In this document: positions 11,468 to 21,960 of the stretch, piece after piece
How the letters are laid out: every line of letters begins with the position of its first letter
Position numbering within the stretch: the first letter of the stretch is position 1
DNA from: Aureobasidium sp. EXF-3400
Taxonomy: Eukaryota; Ascomycota; Dothideomycetes; Dothideales; Saccotheciaceae
Reading direction: 5' to 3'
Length of the DNA stretch: 64,000 nt
NCBI GenBank assembly: GCA_024195585.1
Contig: SWBL01000258.1
Coordinates: forward strand, 1 to 64,000
Notes under the pieces: model-generated
Told to the model about the DNA's origin: nothing
Seen by the model: only the letters and a program-made list of their open reading frames with translations
Database searches by the model: none
Position numbers and translations under genes: made by a program

Positions 11468-13109
11468 ATGGTTAACACACATCCATTCGGGATCGTCACC
11501 CTTTCTCAACATACAACAGAAGATTTGGAACTCGATAACATGCGTGATGTCACCGACGACGAGTCCCAACAACCGCTGATCGTTGACGAGGATAACGATG
11601 CGACTGCTCTTCCAGAAGTCACCAAACGAGAGGCGCATCGTTTGATATGGCTATTGACCCTGAGTGCAGGTCTGAGTGGTTTACTGTTCGGTTATGAGTG
11701 AGTATTGATGAACTAGAAGACCATGTTAACTTCTGACTGAATCCTCGGATAGCACTGGTGTTATAAGTTCTACTCTTGTCTCGATACATGAAGACTTGGG
11801 ACGTCCATTATCAACCTTTGATTTGTCGGCTATAACAAGCAGCACTTCTCTCCTGGCGTTAGTTGCGTCACCGTTGGCCGGGCATTTTGCGGATGTTCTA
11901 GGTCGTCGCCCAGTCATTGCAGCCGCATGCGGTATGTTCATCTTCGGCGCCTTATTCCAGTCGGCTGCGACCAACGTATGGACTATGGTACTTGGTCGGT
12001 CCATTGTCGGTGCCGCTGTAGGCGCAGCTAGTGCCGTGGTACCCATGTATATCGCAGAGATATCACCAGCGGATCGAAGAGGACAACTCGTATCTGTTCA
12101 GAGTCTGTTCATCACTGGAGGTCAGGTCGTAGCCTACGTGGCTGGCTGGGCAGTCATGGGGCGCTGGCGGTGGTCAGTTGGCTTTGGAAGCGTCCCTGCT
12201 TTGATTCAGGCGGCCCTACTGGTTGGTATGCCCGAGTCGCCACGCTGGCTAGTTCTCAAAGGTAGAGACGACGAAGCCGCTGCAGTCTTCGCCAGACTCG
12301 GACATGATGATTGCGATCATATCATCGCCCAAGTGAAGCATGAGGTCAAGGAAGAGCAGCTTAGTGCTACTGGAAGCATGTTCAACGAGCTCATCACCGT
12401 CCCGGCCAATCGACGTGCATTGACTATTGCTGCCGGACTTCAAGCTCTGCAACAACTATCTGGATTCAACTCGCTGATGTACTTCAGTGCCAGCATCTTT
12501 GCCATGGTTGGCTTTACTTCTCCGATTGGAACGTCGCTGTCTATCTCAGTCTCTAACTTTGTGTTCACTCTGCTGGCATTTGCAATCATTGATAGAATTG
12601 GCCGACGTCGCATACTACTCTACTCGATTCCATTCATGGTCCTTGGACTTGCTAGCTGCGCTCTTGCATTCATGCATATCGACGCTTTTCCTTCGGACTC
12701 GAGAGCGCCGTCTTCGGCTACATCTAGCGACATTTCGAACCCCTGGTCTCTGGTCCTTCTATTCTCACTTATTTTCTACGTAGCCGCGTACGCAAGTGGA
12801 TTGGGTTGTGTCCCGTGGCAACAGAGCGAGCTCTTCAGTCTTTCCGTGCGAAGCATGGGTTCTGGCTTGGCGACTGCAACAAACTGGACCAGCAACTTCG
12901 TCGTCGGAGCGACTTTCTTGCCCATGATGCATGTGCTTGGACCTAGTGCCACTTTTCTTGTGTACGTGTTCATATGCCTGATCGGCTATATTTGGGTATG
13001 GCGATGCTTCCCTGAGACTATGAATCTCGAACTCGAACAGGTCAAGCAGTTGTTGGAGAATGGCTGGGGCGTCAAATCGAGCGAACGTCCGAGTGATGTG
13101 GATGGATGA
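11468..13109 (+). CDS. MFS sugar transporter, myo-inositol/proton symporter type
   Basis: Exons 11468-11697 and 11753-13109 give 528 aa, the usual size for fungal ITR-type transporters. The intron splits the Asp codon of the signature GYDTGVIS at the end of the first helix. Other family marks are DVLGRRPV after helix 2, PESPRWL before the central loop, QQLSGFNSLMYF in helix 7, DRIGRRRILL after helix 8, a VPWQQSELF motif as in Itr1/Itr2, and FPETMNLELEQ at the end. The acidic N-terminal tail is cytoplasmic. Substrate is inferred from similarity of GYDTGVISSTLVSI and VPWQQSELF to inositol carriers; another polyol or hexose cannot be excluded. Two adjacent start codons exist in the leader; the ATG at 11468 is used. 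Confidence 0.85.
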
Positions 13110-13394
13110 ATGCAGCTGCAAAATTGAGGAATGTGGCTTGCATATGCGGCTGCAATCTCCTTCTCCAGCAGTCATAGCAAATACTCGGACGATCTCTCAC
13201 TCACACAGCGCTGTAATACTAGTCCATGAGCCCTTCTCTTTGTTCTAGGCGTGTTCTCATACCGGATTCGGCTCTGCTGTAAGCATGAAAGCTGCCCACG
13301 GGGCGCACAGCTTGATCAAAATGGGTCCGATTTATTGGTCTCATCCGAGACTACTCATCCAGATCATCTCATCCCTCCTGTCGCGCTTGTCGTC

Positions 13395-14705
13395 ATGTCC
13401 TCCACAACAGCCAAGAAATCAAAACATCCAGCATGGATGCAAGATCATCCTCTGCTCACCCACATTGGTTTGCAAGAGCTGAACGAACGGGGTTATATCA
13501 ATTTACAGGATTCGTCGATCGATCGATCTTTTAGAAAGGGTCCGGATTATGAGATACACGAGATCTTCCAACGGGCAAGATGGTCGCAAAAGGACCTTGC
13601 CACTATGGACTGGAAAGCTCTCCGACCGACACTTCGACTTGCTTCTCGCCTCTTGACATGCCAGACAACAATCTGCTACCTGTATGCGATACTCGACCAA
13701 GCGAACTACGGAACAATCGATCCGAAGTATTTAAGGCCTGGTAGCCATCCCAACTACTTTCAAATGCCTGAGTACGTCGATCTTAAGGAAGCACTAGCCA
13801 CCTATACCGCCCTGGGCGAGCTGGTATCTAGGGTGACATGGGCAGTGACTGAATCAAGCGATAAAAGGCTATATTACTCCGGTATCACACGACTGGTTCA
13901 TCTCCCAGTAGACCCACCACTCGTTGGCATGCCAGACCTCAGGACTACACAAATCACCATGTCGAATCACATCATCGATGTGCTTTGCAGAGGTATATCG
14001 CCAGCCAGCCTTGCCGTCAAATGGGATCCAGGCACGGACGATGCGTCGGCAAGACTGAGAGTCAGTGTGCAGTGCGCCATCACAATGGTTCATGAGCTTA
14101 TGCATGCATTTGGAGCAATTCATGGCAACTGGCCAGACCGCGGGCACCCCACCATGCCTCCAGAACCGTACTACGTCGATTCCCGTATTGCCGAACTGGG
14201 TTCGCAGTGGGAGAATCTTCTATTTGGCGGTGATTACGGGTCCATCCTCAATTTGGAATCGTCTCCGTATGGCGCAACCACAACCCAATGGCCAGGACCC
14301 GGGTCATCTGACTTCAAACACACCGTCCTCAAAATCAGCAAGCGCAAATACGGTCATGTTAGAAATTGGCGGACTTGGTATGTCGTCTCTATGGATTGGG
14401 TGCGATCACTCTTCACCGATGCCTTTTGGGATGAAGTAGACAGGAACGGGTGTGAAGGACTCAAGATCCAACGCAAGCTAGGCGTGAGAGAAAACTACCG
14501 CGTAGCTTACAAATGGTTCAAGGATGAAGAGCAGGTACCGTATGAGTTTATAGAACCTCCGAGAAGTGTGCTGAGTGATGAGGATGAAGAAGATGAAGAG
14601 GGTAAAGGTATTATAGATCGTCATGATCCACCACGACACCCTAGCCATAAGTACAAGATGGATGATATGATGCGGTTTTTGGAAGATCTTGATGTTGGTT
14701 TGTAG
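13395..14705 (+). CDS. Uncharacterised protein with metzincin-like HEXXHXXGXXH motif
   Basis: A single-exon protein of 436 aa starting MSSTTAKKSKHPAWMQ. The key feature is VHELMHAFGAIHGNW near residues 234-248. It fits HEXXHXXGXXH, the three-histidine zinc site of metzincin metallopeptidases, with Glu as catalytic base. A Met lies 11 residues after the third His in HPTMPP, a possible Met-turn. A conserved-looking SRIAELGSQWENLLFGG follows. There is no signal peptide or transmembrane helix, so it would act inside the cell. The C terminus is acidic (DEDEEDEEG). The motif makes a zinc metallopeptidase fold plausible, but the rest of the sequence is not one I can place in a named peptidase family and activity is unproven. 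The frame remains open upstream to 13251 without an ATG. Confidence 0.75.
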   Translation: MSSTTAKKSKHPAWMQDHPLLTHIGLQELNERGYINLQDSSIDRSFRKGPDYEIHEIFQRARWSQKDLATMDWKALRPTLRLASRLLTCQTTICYLYAILDQANYGTIDPKYLRPGSHPNYFQMPEYVDLKEALATYTALGELVSRVTWAVTESSDKRLYYSGITRLVHLPVDPPLVGMPDLRTTQITMSNHIIDVLCRGISPASLAVKWDPGTDDASARLRVSVQCAITMVHELMHAFGAIHGNWPDRGHPTMPPEPYYVDSRIAELGSQWENLLFGGDYGSILNLESSPYGATTTQWPGPGSSDFKHTVLKISKRKYGHVRNWRTWYVVSMDWVRSLFTDAFWDEVDRNGCEGLKIQRKLGVRENYRVAYKWFKDEEQVPYEFIEPPRSVLSDEDEEDEEGKGIIDRHDPPRHPSHKYKMDDMMRFLEDLDVGL

Positions 14706-15082
14706 CTACTCTAAAGCTTTTGTCTTTGAGCAGATTGTATCACTGTAAATCCTTTCGAGTAATCATAGCTAGCCAGAGCTCGTATTCCACCGATACAGAT
14801 GGAGATCTTGTCGACTACATTTCTATACTTCCGTATTCAGTTTTCCTTCAAAGAGCATGTCGTCTTGTGTATGAAAATGAGCTTGAGTGAGCGTAACAGT
14901 CAATATCTCTATTGCTCTGATGAGGAAGGAAAAGATGGAGTATCGCGGTTATAACTTTCTGATTTCTATTATGTACATGATTTCGTAAAAGGTAACATTG
15001 TGTAGTGTTGAATGTACAAATGCACCTAACAGGATCGTCTCTATCGTGAATTGTCTATTTTGATGATGCTTTCTGATTCTCA
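14706..15082. other. Convergent 3' intergenic region
   Basis: This lies between the stop codons of two convergent genes. It is AT-richer than the genes and contains no credible frame. It presumably carries both polyadenylation regions. Confidence 0.5.
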
Positions 15083-16251
15083 TCACATGCCGTGTTGTTG
15101 GCCCTGGACACTAGCGTAGCGGTCCATGAGATCAAAGACCATGGTGTTGTCAACACGACACTCGTTGCCACCGGTGCCGCAACCAAGTGCAGACTCAACT
15201 TCATCACCTGCTTGTTCATGCAAGGCGCGAATCGCACCCGCAGCGGCGAAGCAAGACGAAGTATTATCCTGTGCGTTGTATGTGGCAGGGTTTGAATGTG
15301 TAGGCGATGCGTATGGTGGTTGAAAGTTGGAAGCGGGCGAGGCGTACTGTCCTTGAGGCGGGTAACTTCCAGGCTGTGGCATGGCTTCGGCGGCAGCCAT
15401 GTCCCAATCTAGCAGCTGAGATTGAGGTACTGGATAGCCAAAAGGTTGTGGGGCATAGATGGGATAGTCTTGGACGTATTGACCCGGGGATGCGTGGGCG
15501 TTGTGGTGAGGTACCAGAGGTGCAGAAGCATGTGGAGGGGCCTGCATGAAAAAGTGTTGTTGAGGCTGTGGTTGGTGATGGTGCTGCTGAGGGAATTGGT
15601 GGGATGGCGCTCGAGGCTCTTGAGACTGAGACTTAGGGACCGGGGCAGCGGCTGGTGCAGGTGCAAGCGCAGGAGCAGGTGCAGGCGCAGGGACAGGAGC
15701 AAGAGCGATGGGTCGGAGCTGCTTCTGCTGTCGAGTGGCAACCGATACTGGGGTGAGAGCAGTCGAGGCAACGCTCTCTCGCCTCGAGTCGATATCGTCG
15801 TCGTCATCTCCGTCGTCCTCGGTCTTGCACATGTTGCTGCTGCCACAGCCTGAGGTGGACGATGGTCGACAGACTTTGGGTGTGACCAGCATAACATTCA
15901 GTATCTCAGCAGCGGAAGGCGACGAGGCATACTCGTCGTGTTCGGGGCCGTCGATGTCGGCATCGCTGAAGCCTTGGGTTCGTAGTAGTCGACGCAGGCG
16001 TTTGTTCTCGTCGAGGACTTTCCGTGCAGCGGCCTGGATCTCTTGCGAGGCTTCTGCACCGACGGCCTCACACGAGCGGTACTTGGCCTCGAGTTCTTGT
16101 AGATATTCCTTGCGGCGGGCGCGCGATCGTCGCTGGTTGTCACTGCCGAAGAGCACTCAAATTAGCCTTTCCTAGGGCCTGTCACAGCGACTGTCGTGGC
16201 GTACCGGATGCGTGCCAGATTGGCCTTCTGCTGTGGCGTGGTTTCGCTCAT
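15083..16251 (-). CDS. bZIP transcription factor
   Basis: Two exons (16251-16205, 16142-15083) give 368 aa. The short first exon encodes MSETTPQQKANLARIR and splices into DNQRRSRARRKEYLQELE, forming the basic region at residues 10-30. A leucine-zipper-like helix follows (YRSCEAVGAEASQEIQAA, then RKVLDENKRLRRLLRTQG). This N-terminal bZIP layout is common in filamentous ascomycetes. The middle contains an acidic run (TEDDGDDDDDIDSRRES), a Pro-Ala repeat of about 25 residues and Gln/His-rich tracts, probably activation or flexible regions. The C terminus has CFAAAGAIRALHEQAG and ends in VFDLMDRYASVQGQ, both hydrophobic enough to be interaction motifs. Target genes are unknown. An upstream frame that ends on the start codon may affect translation. 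Confidence 0.85.
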
Positions 16252-16529
16252 ACTGCCATGTCCGTTGTCGTCAGGTCGCATCGTTTGTTCAGTGCAGAGG
16301 CACGGCGGTGGGTGGACAAGCGCATTTTGGTCATGAAGTTTTGGAAAGTCGCGCTCAAGGCCCGTCGATTGACTCCGAATGTTCCAGCCTCTGCAAACCC
16401 AACGCCGTCACTTCCCCGATCCCAGTCAAACACTCGGGGGAAAGGGCCATTTGTCGTCGTAATTCCCTCGGCTGTCTCTTGCTGTGTATTCTCTAGAGAC
16501 ACTTTCAAGAGAGCTTCCATCACGGCCAT
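16248..16529 (-). promoter_or_regulatory. Possible upstream ORF overlapping the bZIP start (ATGA)
   Basis: A 93-codon frame starting with ATG at 16529 ends with a TGA at 16250-16248 that shares bases with the bZIP start codon in the order ATGA. If the transcript leader reaches this far, the arrangement would let ribosomes terminate and restart at the bZIP ATG. No homology supports the encoded peptide, so it may be chance. Confidence 0.25.
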
Positions 16530-17538
16530 CCTTCTACTTGTAGAATATGCACAAAATACGTGCCTCAAATCATGACACACTATATTATCTCATGTCTCAT
16601 TGGATGCTCTTGCCCTCGCCCAGTCTTCAAACACGTGCGCCAGTCGTTACACAGCCTCCTCCCCGCATCTTTGCTGTTGCATGTCACGTGCCATCAGTTC
16701 TTCACTTGGATGCAAGCCTCTTTTCTTGTTAAACGTCCTGACCTCCTTGGCCGTACCCAATTCTTGACCAGCATCCCCCATTCTGCCATTACTGCTTCCG
16801 CTCTTCTCGCCGATATGTCTTGTCACGATCTATGCCCAGGATTTCAGCTCTGTTGTCTACGAGCGTTCCCTTATCAAACTGCCTGGTCTTGAGGTACCAA
16901 AATACTGGGCAAACCTGCCGAAGCCACATTCACCGTTCGACGAAAACATCGTATAACCAAGAGTTTGTTCTCTGCAAGAGTAAGCCGCAGCGGGGATCCA
17001 GAACGAAACTCACAACAACACCCGACCTGGGCACACGAAAACTGTTCGGCTCAAATTCTGCCAAAAGCAACCTTTTGCCAAATCCAATATTCAAGATGTA
17101 GTCCAAGAGGCCAAGTTCTTGGTCTCGTTTGTCTTTCTCACTGGCTACTTCGTGTATGGCTTCCCCCTTCCCACTGTAAGTTTTCGTATGCCAACAACGC
17201 CTCGTCTTGACCACCACGATCTCGACTTCGTGCCGCTTATGTCTATCTTGCAATCTCCTTGGCCGCCTTGGTTATTCTTCTTGACATCGGAATCATACGG
17301 ATCATCTTGCAGCATCCCCGCATCTTGATTGTCTGTTTGTGGAGCAACAGTATGGGGAATGAGGACAGCTGGGGTAGTCTGGGGCCGAAGGCTAGATTGG
17401 AAGTACCATTATGAGAAGGGACAGTGCTCTCCTTGAGCTCATCGAGCTATATAAATCCTTGCTTGGAGCCTCTGTTTTCTCTGGACCAGTACAAGTTCAA
17501 TTCATCTTTTCCCATCTCCTTCAGACCACTATCCAATC
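16252..17538. promoter_or_regulatory. Divergent upstream region of bZIP and MFS transporter genes; TATA box
   Basis: About 1.3 kb between divergent starts with no convincing gene. A TATATAAA element at 17448-17455 lies about 85 bases upstream of the MFS transporter ATG and is a good TATA-box candidate. Two CTGGGG sequences near 17369 and 17380 fit the CreA consensus SYGGRG, but such matches are frequent by chance. The leader before the ATG is CT-rich. Confidence 0.5.
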
Positions 17539-19197
17539 ATGCAGAAAGACCTCGGCGAGAAGCCATCAGTCATGATGGTTGAAGACATCGGCGACGAAGA
17601 TGATCTCAAGAAGCCTCAAGTCAAAGTGGATTACTCAGGAGTCGCAGCCAAAACAGACCCAGCCGAGATAGCTCTCGTGAAGAAGCTTGACAGATGGATC
17701 ATGCCCATGCTTTGGAGTATGTATTGGCTGAACTACCTCGATCGAAATGCCATCGCTCTGGCCCGTCTCAACGATCTGGAGGAGGATCTCAATCTCACAC
17801 CAACTCGTACGTCAAAACCCCCTAATTACAACTGTTAGACAGAACACTAACCAGAAGTAGAGTACCTTACCTGTGTCAGCATCCTCTTTGTCGGCTACCT
17901 TCTCGGACAGATCCCTTCGGTGGGTTACTAGTCTCTTCCCAAATGATCAACTAGAAAGTCTGACACTTTCTAGAACATGTTCCTCACCAGAACAAGACCC
18001 AGCTACTACATGGGAGCCTGTATGTGTCTGTGGGCTATTGTTTCAGGTTTGACTGCCGTCTGTCACAACTTTGTCGGTCTTCTTTTGGTTCGCTTGTAAG
18101 AAGCATGGCCCTTACTCTGATATGGATCTATGACTAACATCAAATCTCAGCTTCCTCGGTGTGACTGAAGCACCCTACTACCCTGGTGCTGTCTACCTTC
18201 TCAGCATCTTCTACAACCGCAAGGAGATTGCCACTCGTATTGCTATCCTCTACACAGGCAACATATTGGCTACAGCTTTTGCAGGGTTGATCGCAGCCGG
18301 AATTTTCCATGGTATGGATGGCTCAGCTGGATTGGCTGGCTGGCAATGGCTTTTTATCCTCCAAGGAGCTGTCACCTTCGTCATTGCCGTCGTCGGATTC
18401 TTCTGCCTTCCAGACACACCCTTGACCACCAGATGGCTTACCCCTGAGGAGAGACTACTCGCCCACAGCCGCATTGCCGCCGATACTGTTGAAAAGAAAG
18501 GAGATACTAGTATCTGGATTGGCCTCAGACAGGCTGGTTCCGACCCTGTCGTTTGGCTCTTCGCGCTCATGGCTCATCTCCACCTGGCTGCCAACGGATT
18601 CAAGAACTTCGTAAGTTCTTCTCGTACACATGTCTCCACTATTGCTAACTCAATCTCAAGTTCCCTTCTGTTGTCAAGACTCTGGGCTTCGACAGAACCA
18701 TCACTCTTGTTCTGACTTGCCCACCTTACCTCATCGCTGGTGCTTCTACGCTCTTGGTCTCATGGTCTTCGGGCAGAATGAACGAACGTACTTGGCATAT
18801 CACTGCTTCAAAGTCAGTTGCCATCATCGGCTTCGTCGTCGGTGCTCTCGTGATGAACACTGGCGTCAAGTACTTTGCCATGGTCGTCTTCACGATCGGC
18901 ACGTACGCGGTCAACTCATTGATCTTGGGTTGGGTTGGTTCCACTTGTGGCCAAAGCACAGAGAAGAAGGCAGCAGCCATCTCTATTGTCACCACTGTGA
19001 TGAACGCCTCGTTCATCTGGACCCCCTACCTCTGGGACCCCAAGGATGCGCCTCAGTATCAGCCTGCCATGTTCTCGAGCGCTGCCTTCTCTGCCGGTAC
19101 CGCAGTTGTTGCTTGGATTGTCAAGATCATCATGAAGCGTCGCAATGAAAGGCTGAGACAGTCTGAGGACGAGGTCCAGACTTTCTACGTCTACTAG
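17539..19197 (+). CDS. MFS anion transporter, Dal5/Tna1 (allantoate/nicotinate permease) family
   Basis: Five exons (17539-17806, 17861-17919, 17974-18095, 18151-18610, 18661-19197) give 481 aa. Twelve helices are expected. Family marks are the N-terminal KKLDRWIMPMLWSMYWLNYLDR, where helix 1 ends in a LDRNAI motif, and FLGVTEAPYYPGAVYLLSIFY with YNRKE in helices 4-5. A second half contains ITASKSVAIIGFVVG and NSLILGWVGSTCGQSTEKK. Members import carboxylates such as nicotinate, allantoate, pantothenate or related anions across the plasma membrane; the exact substrate cannot be told. Helices 2-5 are cut by four introns of about 50-55 nt. The TATA box about 85 bases upstream suggests a regulated gene. 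Confidence 0.88.
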
Positions 19198-20365
19198 ATG
19201 GATTTTGTCTAGTTTCGATACGCTAGGGGCGACAAGAGGGATAAGGGATGAACGATATATGAACGGTTTGCTTTGGATTTTAGTTATACGACCACAGAAT
19301 ACTTCAGGAATTTTACTCTTCTGCAATTAGTGTTATGCTTTGCTTTTGAACCGAGGTTCTTGCTCTTGCTTTGTATATGAGCGCTCTGTCGCACTTGCCC
19401 GGTATATACACGCTTGGAAGGGCTTTCCCTGCCTCCTTCTCATGTGCAAGGATATGTCACATAGACAGCTGTAGAAATGCACAATTCCTTTGAGAGATGG
19501 AAAGTTTCCACTGAGAGTCGTAATGTCATCGACTCTCTATGGACTTTACCACCATCCGGAAAGAACTGTGCATTTTTATAGCTCCGGCACCGCGTATGTG
19601 TTGGCGTGAGAGCGAGGAGAGTGACACAAGTCAGCACAGGGGGAGGCTGTGACTGCCATGTGATAATCCAAACACCTTGAGCAAAGTCTTGGCATGCAGT
19701 AGGATGCGCATAGAAGTCACTCTGACGCACCAGGTTTACTTTCTCTTCCCCAACAGCTACATCGTGTTACACATAGGCGCAGTTGTAAGCCATCAGTCAC
19801 CTCTGGTGCTTTCAGGTTCGATCGCTCGTGTCTCGGTCCAGCGTCGACTCTTTGAGAGTCCGCGATCGAGTGTTCAACCGGTGGTCTTGCCTTGTTGAAA
19901 TGATGCGTGATCGGATCGGTTCTGCCCATCTGGAGAAGATGTCTACTCGGACGACGGTTCCAGACTCTTTTGCTTCTCGGTCTCTCTTTCTCCTTCAGTT
20001 GTCGATCATCAACATCCTCGTCATCTCACCTGATCCCGGATCGCGCTATTAGTGTCGAATAATCTGCGAACGTCTTATAACGACACCAACAGACGCTGGT
20101 GATGATATACTGGCGCTGGCCCTTCAAGTGCAATATAGAAAATCGAAGAGATGGGCTGTAAGAATTAGAGTGTAGGAAGAAATCATGAGCACCGGCCCGA
20201 ACTCCGAAGTGGACCCATACGTCACGATATCACGAGAGTCAAGATCTTGGTTCATCACCCATGAGGACGAACTTTCCTGGTCGCCGTTACTTGTACACAA
20301 TCCCAGACTGCGCGATCGCCAAATACACCCGTTGATCAGCAGTTGCAACTCTACCAAGGACAACA
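19198..20365. other. Intergenic region containing a foldback repeat
   Basis: About 1.2 kb between two plus-strand genes. Frames up to about 96 codons exist but look like chance. The main structure is the imperfect inverted repeat at 19468-19582, listed separately. No tRNA or rRNA was seen. Confidence 0.5.
19468..19582. repeat. Imperfect foldback (inverted) repeat, 53-nt arms, 9-nt loop
   Basis: The left arm at 19468-19520 and the right arm at 19530-19582 are inverted copies. The outer ends match over about 23 positions (GCTGTAGAAATGCACAA against TTGTGCATTTTTATAGC, read as inverted) with mostly C/T or G/A differences. The inner ends match as GAGAGTCG against CGACTCTC. The middle aligns only with small gaps. 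Such a hairpin could be a miniature foldback element, a terminator-like hairpin or a small-RNA precursor. Confidence 0.6.
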
Positions 20366-21224
20366 ATGGAGAAGGGCAACAATCAGCAAGATCTTCCCGC
20401 ATGGTTCGCGGAGACGCGCAAGAAAGGTGTCAGTGTGGCAGGAAATGCACTCTTTACCATCTTGCGACTCGCCGACCTACCTCTACAATACTATCTACTG
20501 TCTTCCGGCTTGGGTTTGAGACTTGTGCACAAGCTGGGTGGTTCAACGATTTCAAATGCAGTGACTTCACCGGCCACGGTAACCGGCCTCTCACCATACC
20601 ACTCCCTTGTGTTTGGTCTCGCTATAGGCAGTGCCGCTAAGCAGATTTACTGGTGCCTGGGTGTGGCAGACAACAAATTCGACCCTGGCTTTTCTACCAT
20701 GGTTGCCGCTTACAACACCATCTTAAACACACTTAACACTCTGCTCACGCTCTGGGCTGTCACATCAAACCGTCCTGCAGTCGCTGATACTTGGAGCGGA
20801 TTATTCACGAGCCGGTCAAGTCTCGCAATTGGCGCTGGACTATATGGACTCGGACTATTCACTGAGTGGTGGTGTGAAGTGCAGCGCAAGCGATTCAAGC
20901 AGAACCCAGCCAACAAAGGCAAGCTTTGTACCGAGGGTCTGTTCGGGCTGGCGCGCAATATCAACTATGGTGGTTATACCCTGTGGAGAGCAGGCTACAG
21001 CACTGTTTGTGCTGGGCTTCCATGGGGTGCTTTCATGTTTGTTTTCTTGGCTGGTGACTTCTCCCAGAGAGCAATTCCCTTGTTGGAAACGTACCTGGCA
21101 AGAAAAGTAAGGCTTTGTCTCGAGTAAGATGAGAAGACATGAGCTGACATGAATATAGTACGGAGAGCACTGGAAAGAGGTCAAGAAGGACGTGCCATAC
21201 AAACTGTTCCCTTACGTTTACTAA
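20366..21224 (+). CDS. DUF1295/steroid 5-alpha-reductase C-terminal-like membrane protein
   Basis: Exons 20366-21106 and 21159-21224 give 268 aa. At least five hydrophobic helices are visible. The second half shows FTEWWCEVQRKRFKQNP, then GLFGLARNINYGGYTLWR, and the spliced end YGEHWKEVKKDVPYKLFPYVY. This is the pattern of DUF1295 and isoprenylcysteine-methyltransferase/5-alpha-reductase-like proteins, in which a conserved Glu-rich NYxGxxxxR segment and an ExW near the C terminus bind the cofactor. Members are ER membrane reductases or methyltransferases; the substrate is unknown here. The last 21 residues, including the EHW motif, sit on the second exon, which supports the intron. Confidence 0.78.
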
Positions 21225-21960
21225 TGAAACTCGATATCGGAATGTGGAGAACCAATTTGAGACGACCGTTGGGCAGCCAGACGACATGTGTCGTGCATTC
21301 GAACAACTGTTTGTATTCACATGTGATCTGGCTGAATTGACTAAATTCGAGCTGCACGGTTAAACTGGTCTGAGGCCAATCAGAGGCGGTCAGCGGGAAG
21401 TTATACGAAGGCTTGCATGGAACCGCTCAAGGGACTCTGGGTATGCTGAAGACTGAAGTGATGGTACGCATGACGAAGATGGTGTCGTCGCTGTCTATGA
21501 CAGAGAGATATGATGTCCTTGAAGAAGGAAAGAGCAGCGGACAAAAAGGAATATATTATGAAACGGTTGTTGCAATTGAAACATGAGGGATTAGGCGCAA
21601 ATCAGGGTGCCAGAAAAGGACGCGCCATGATGCGCTTCTTCTCAAAACACGCCACGAGTGCCCCGCAGCTTCCTGGACAGCCTCTACCTGTTGCTACTAT
21701 TGCCTGTAGCCCGACTGTCTCTTTGACTCACCCTTTATACCCTGTGACCATCTCACGCGCATACCGCTCTGTTTTCTCTCACATAGATACACAGACAACC
21801 AGACAAACAACTGCAACGAGTCAGACCATAAAAGTGCCGTTCGACCAACCAAATTTCCGAGTATCCGTCGGCAGTACTACGCTCTATTACAATTTTCCTT
21901 CCCTTATCTCACAACAACCCGCGGGTCGCCCCTCCTCTCTCCTCTGTTATATCTGCAAAC
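21225..21960. other. Intergenic region, promoter of the cyclin gene
   Basis: No credible gene. The final 250 bases are strongly pyrimidine-rich and A/C-rich, as in fungal 5' leaders. A CCTTTATACC element near 21730 might serve as a TATA-like site. Confidence 0.4.

Noticed and set aside
19810..19835. GGTTCGATC resembling a tRNA T loop
   Set aside because: No cloverleaf partner sequences upstream.
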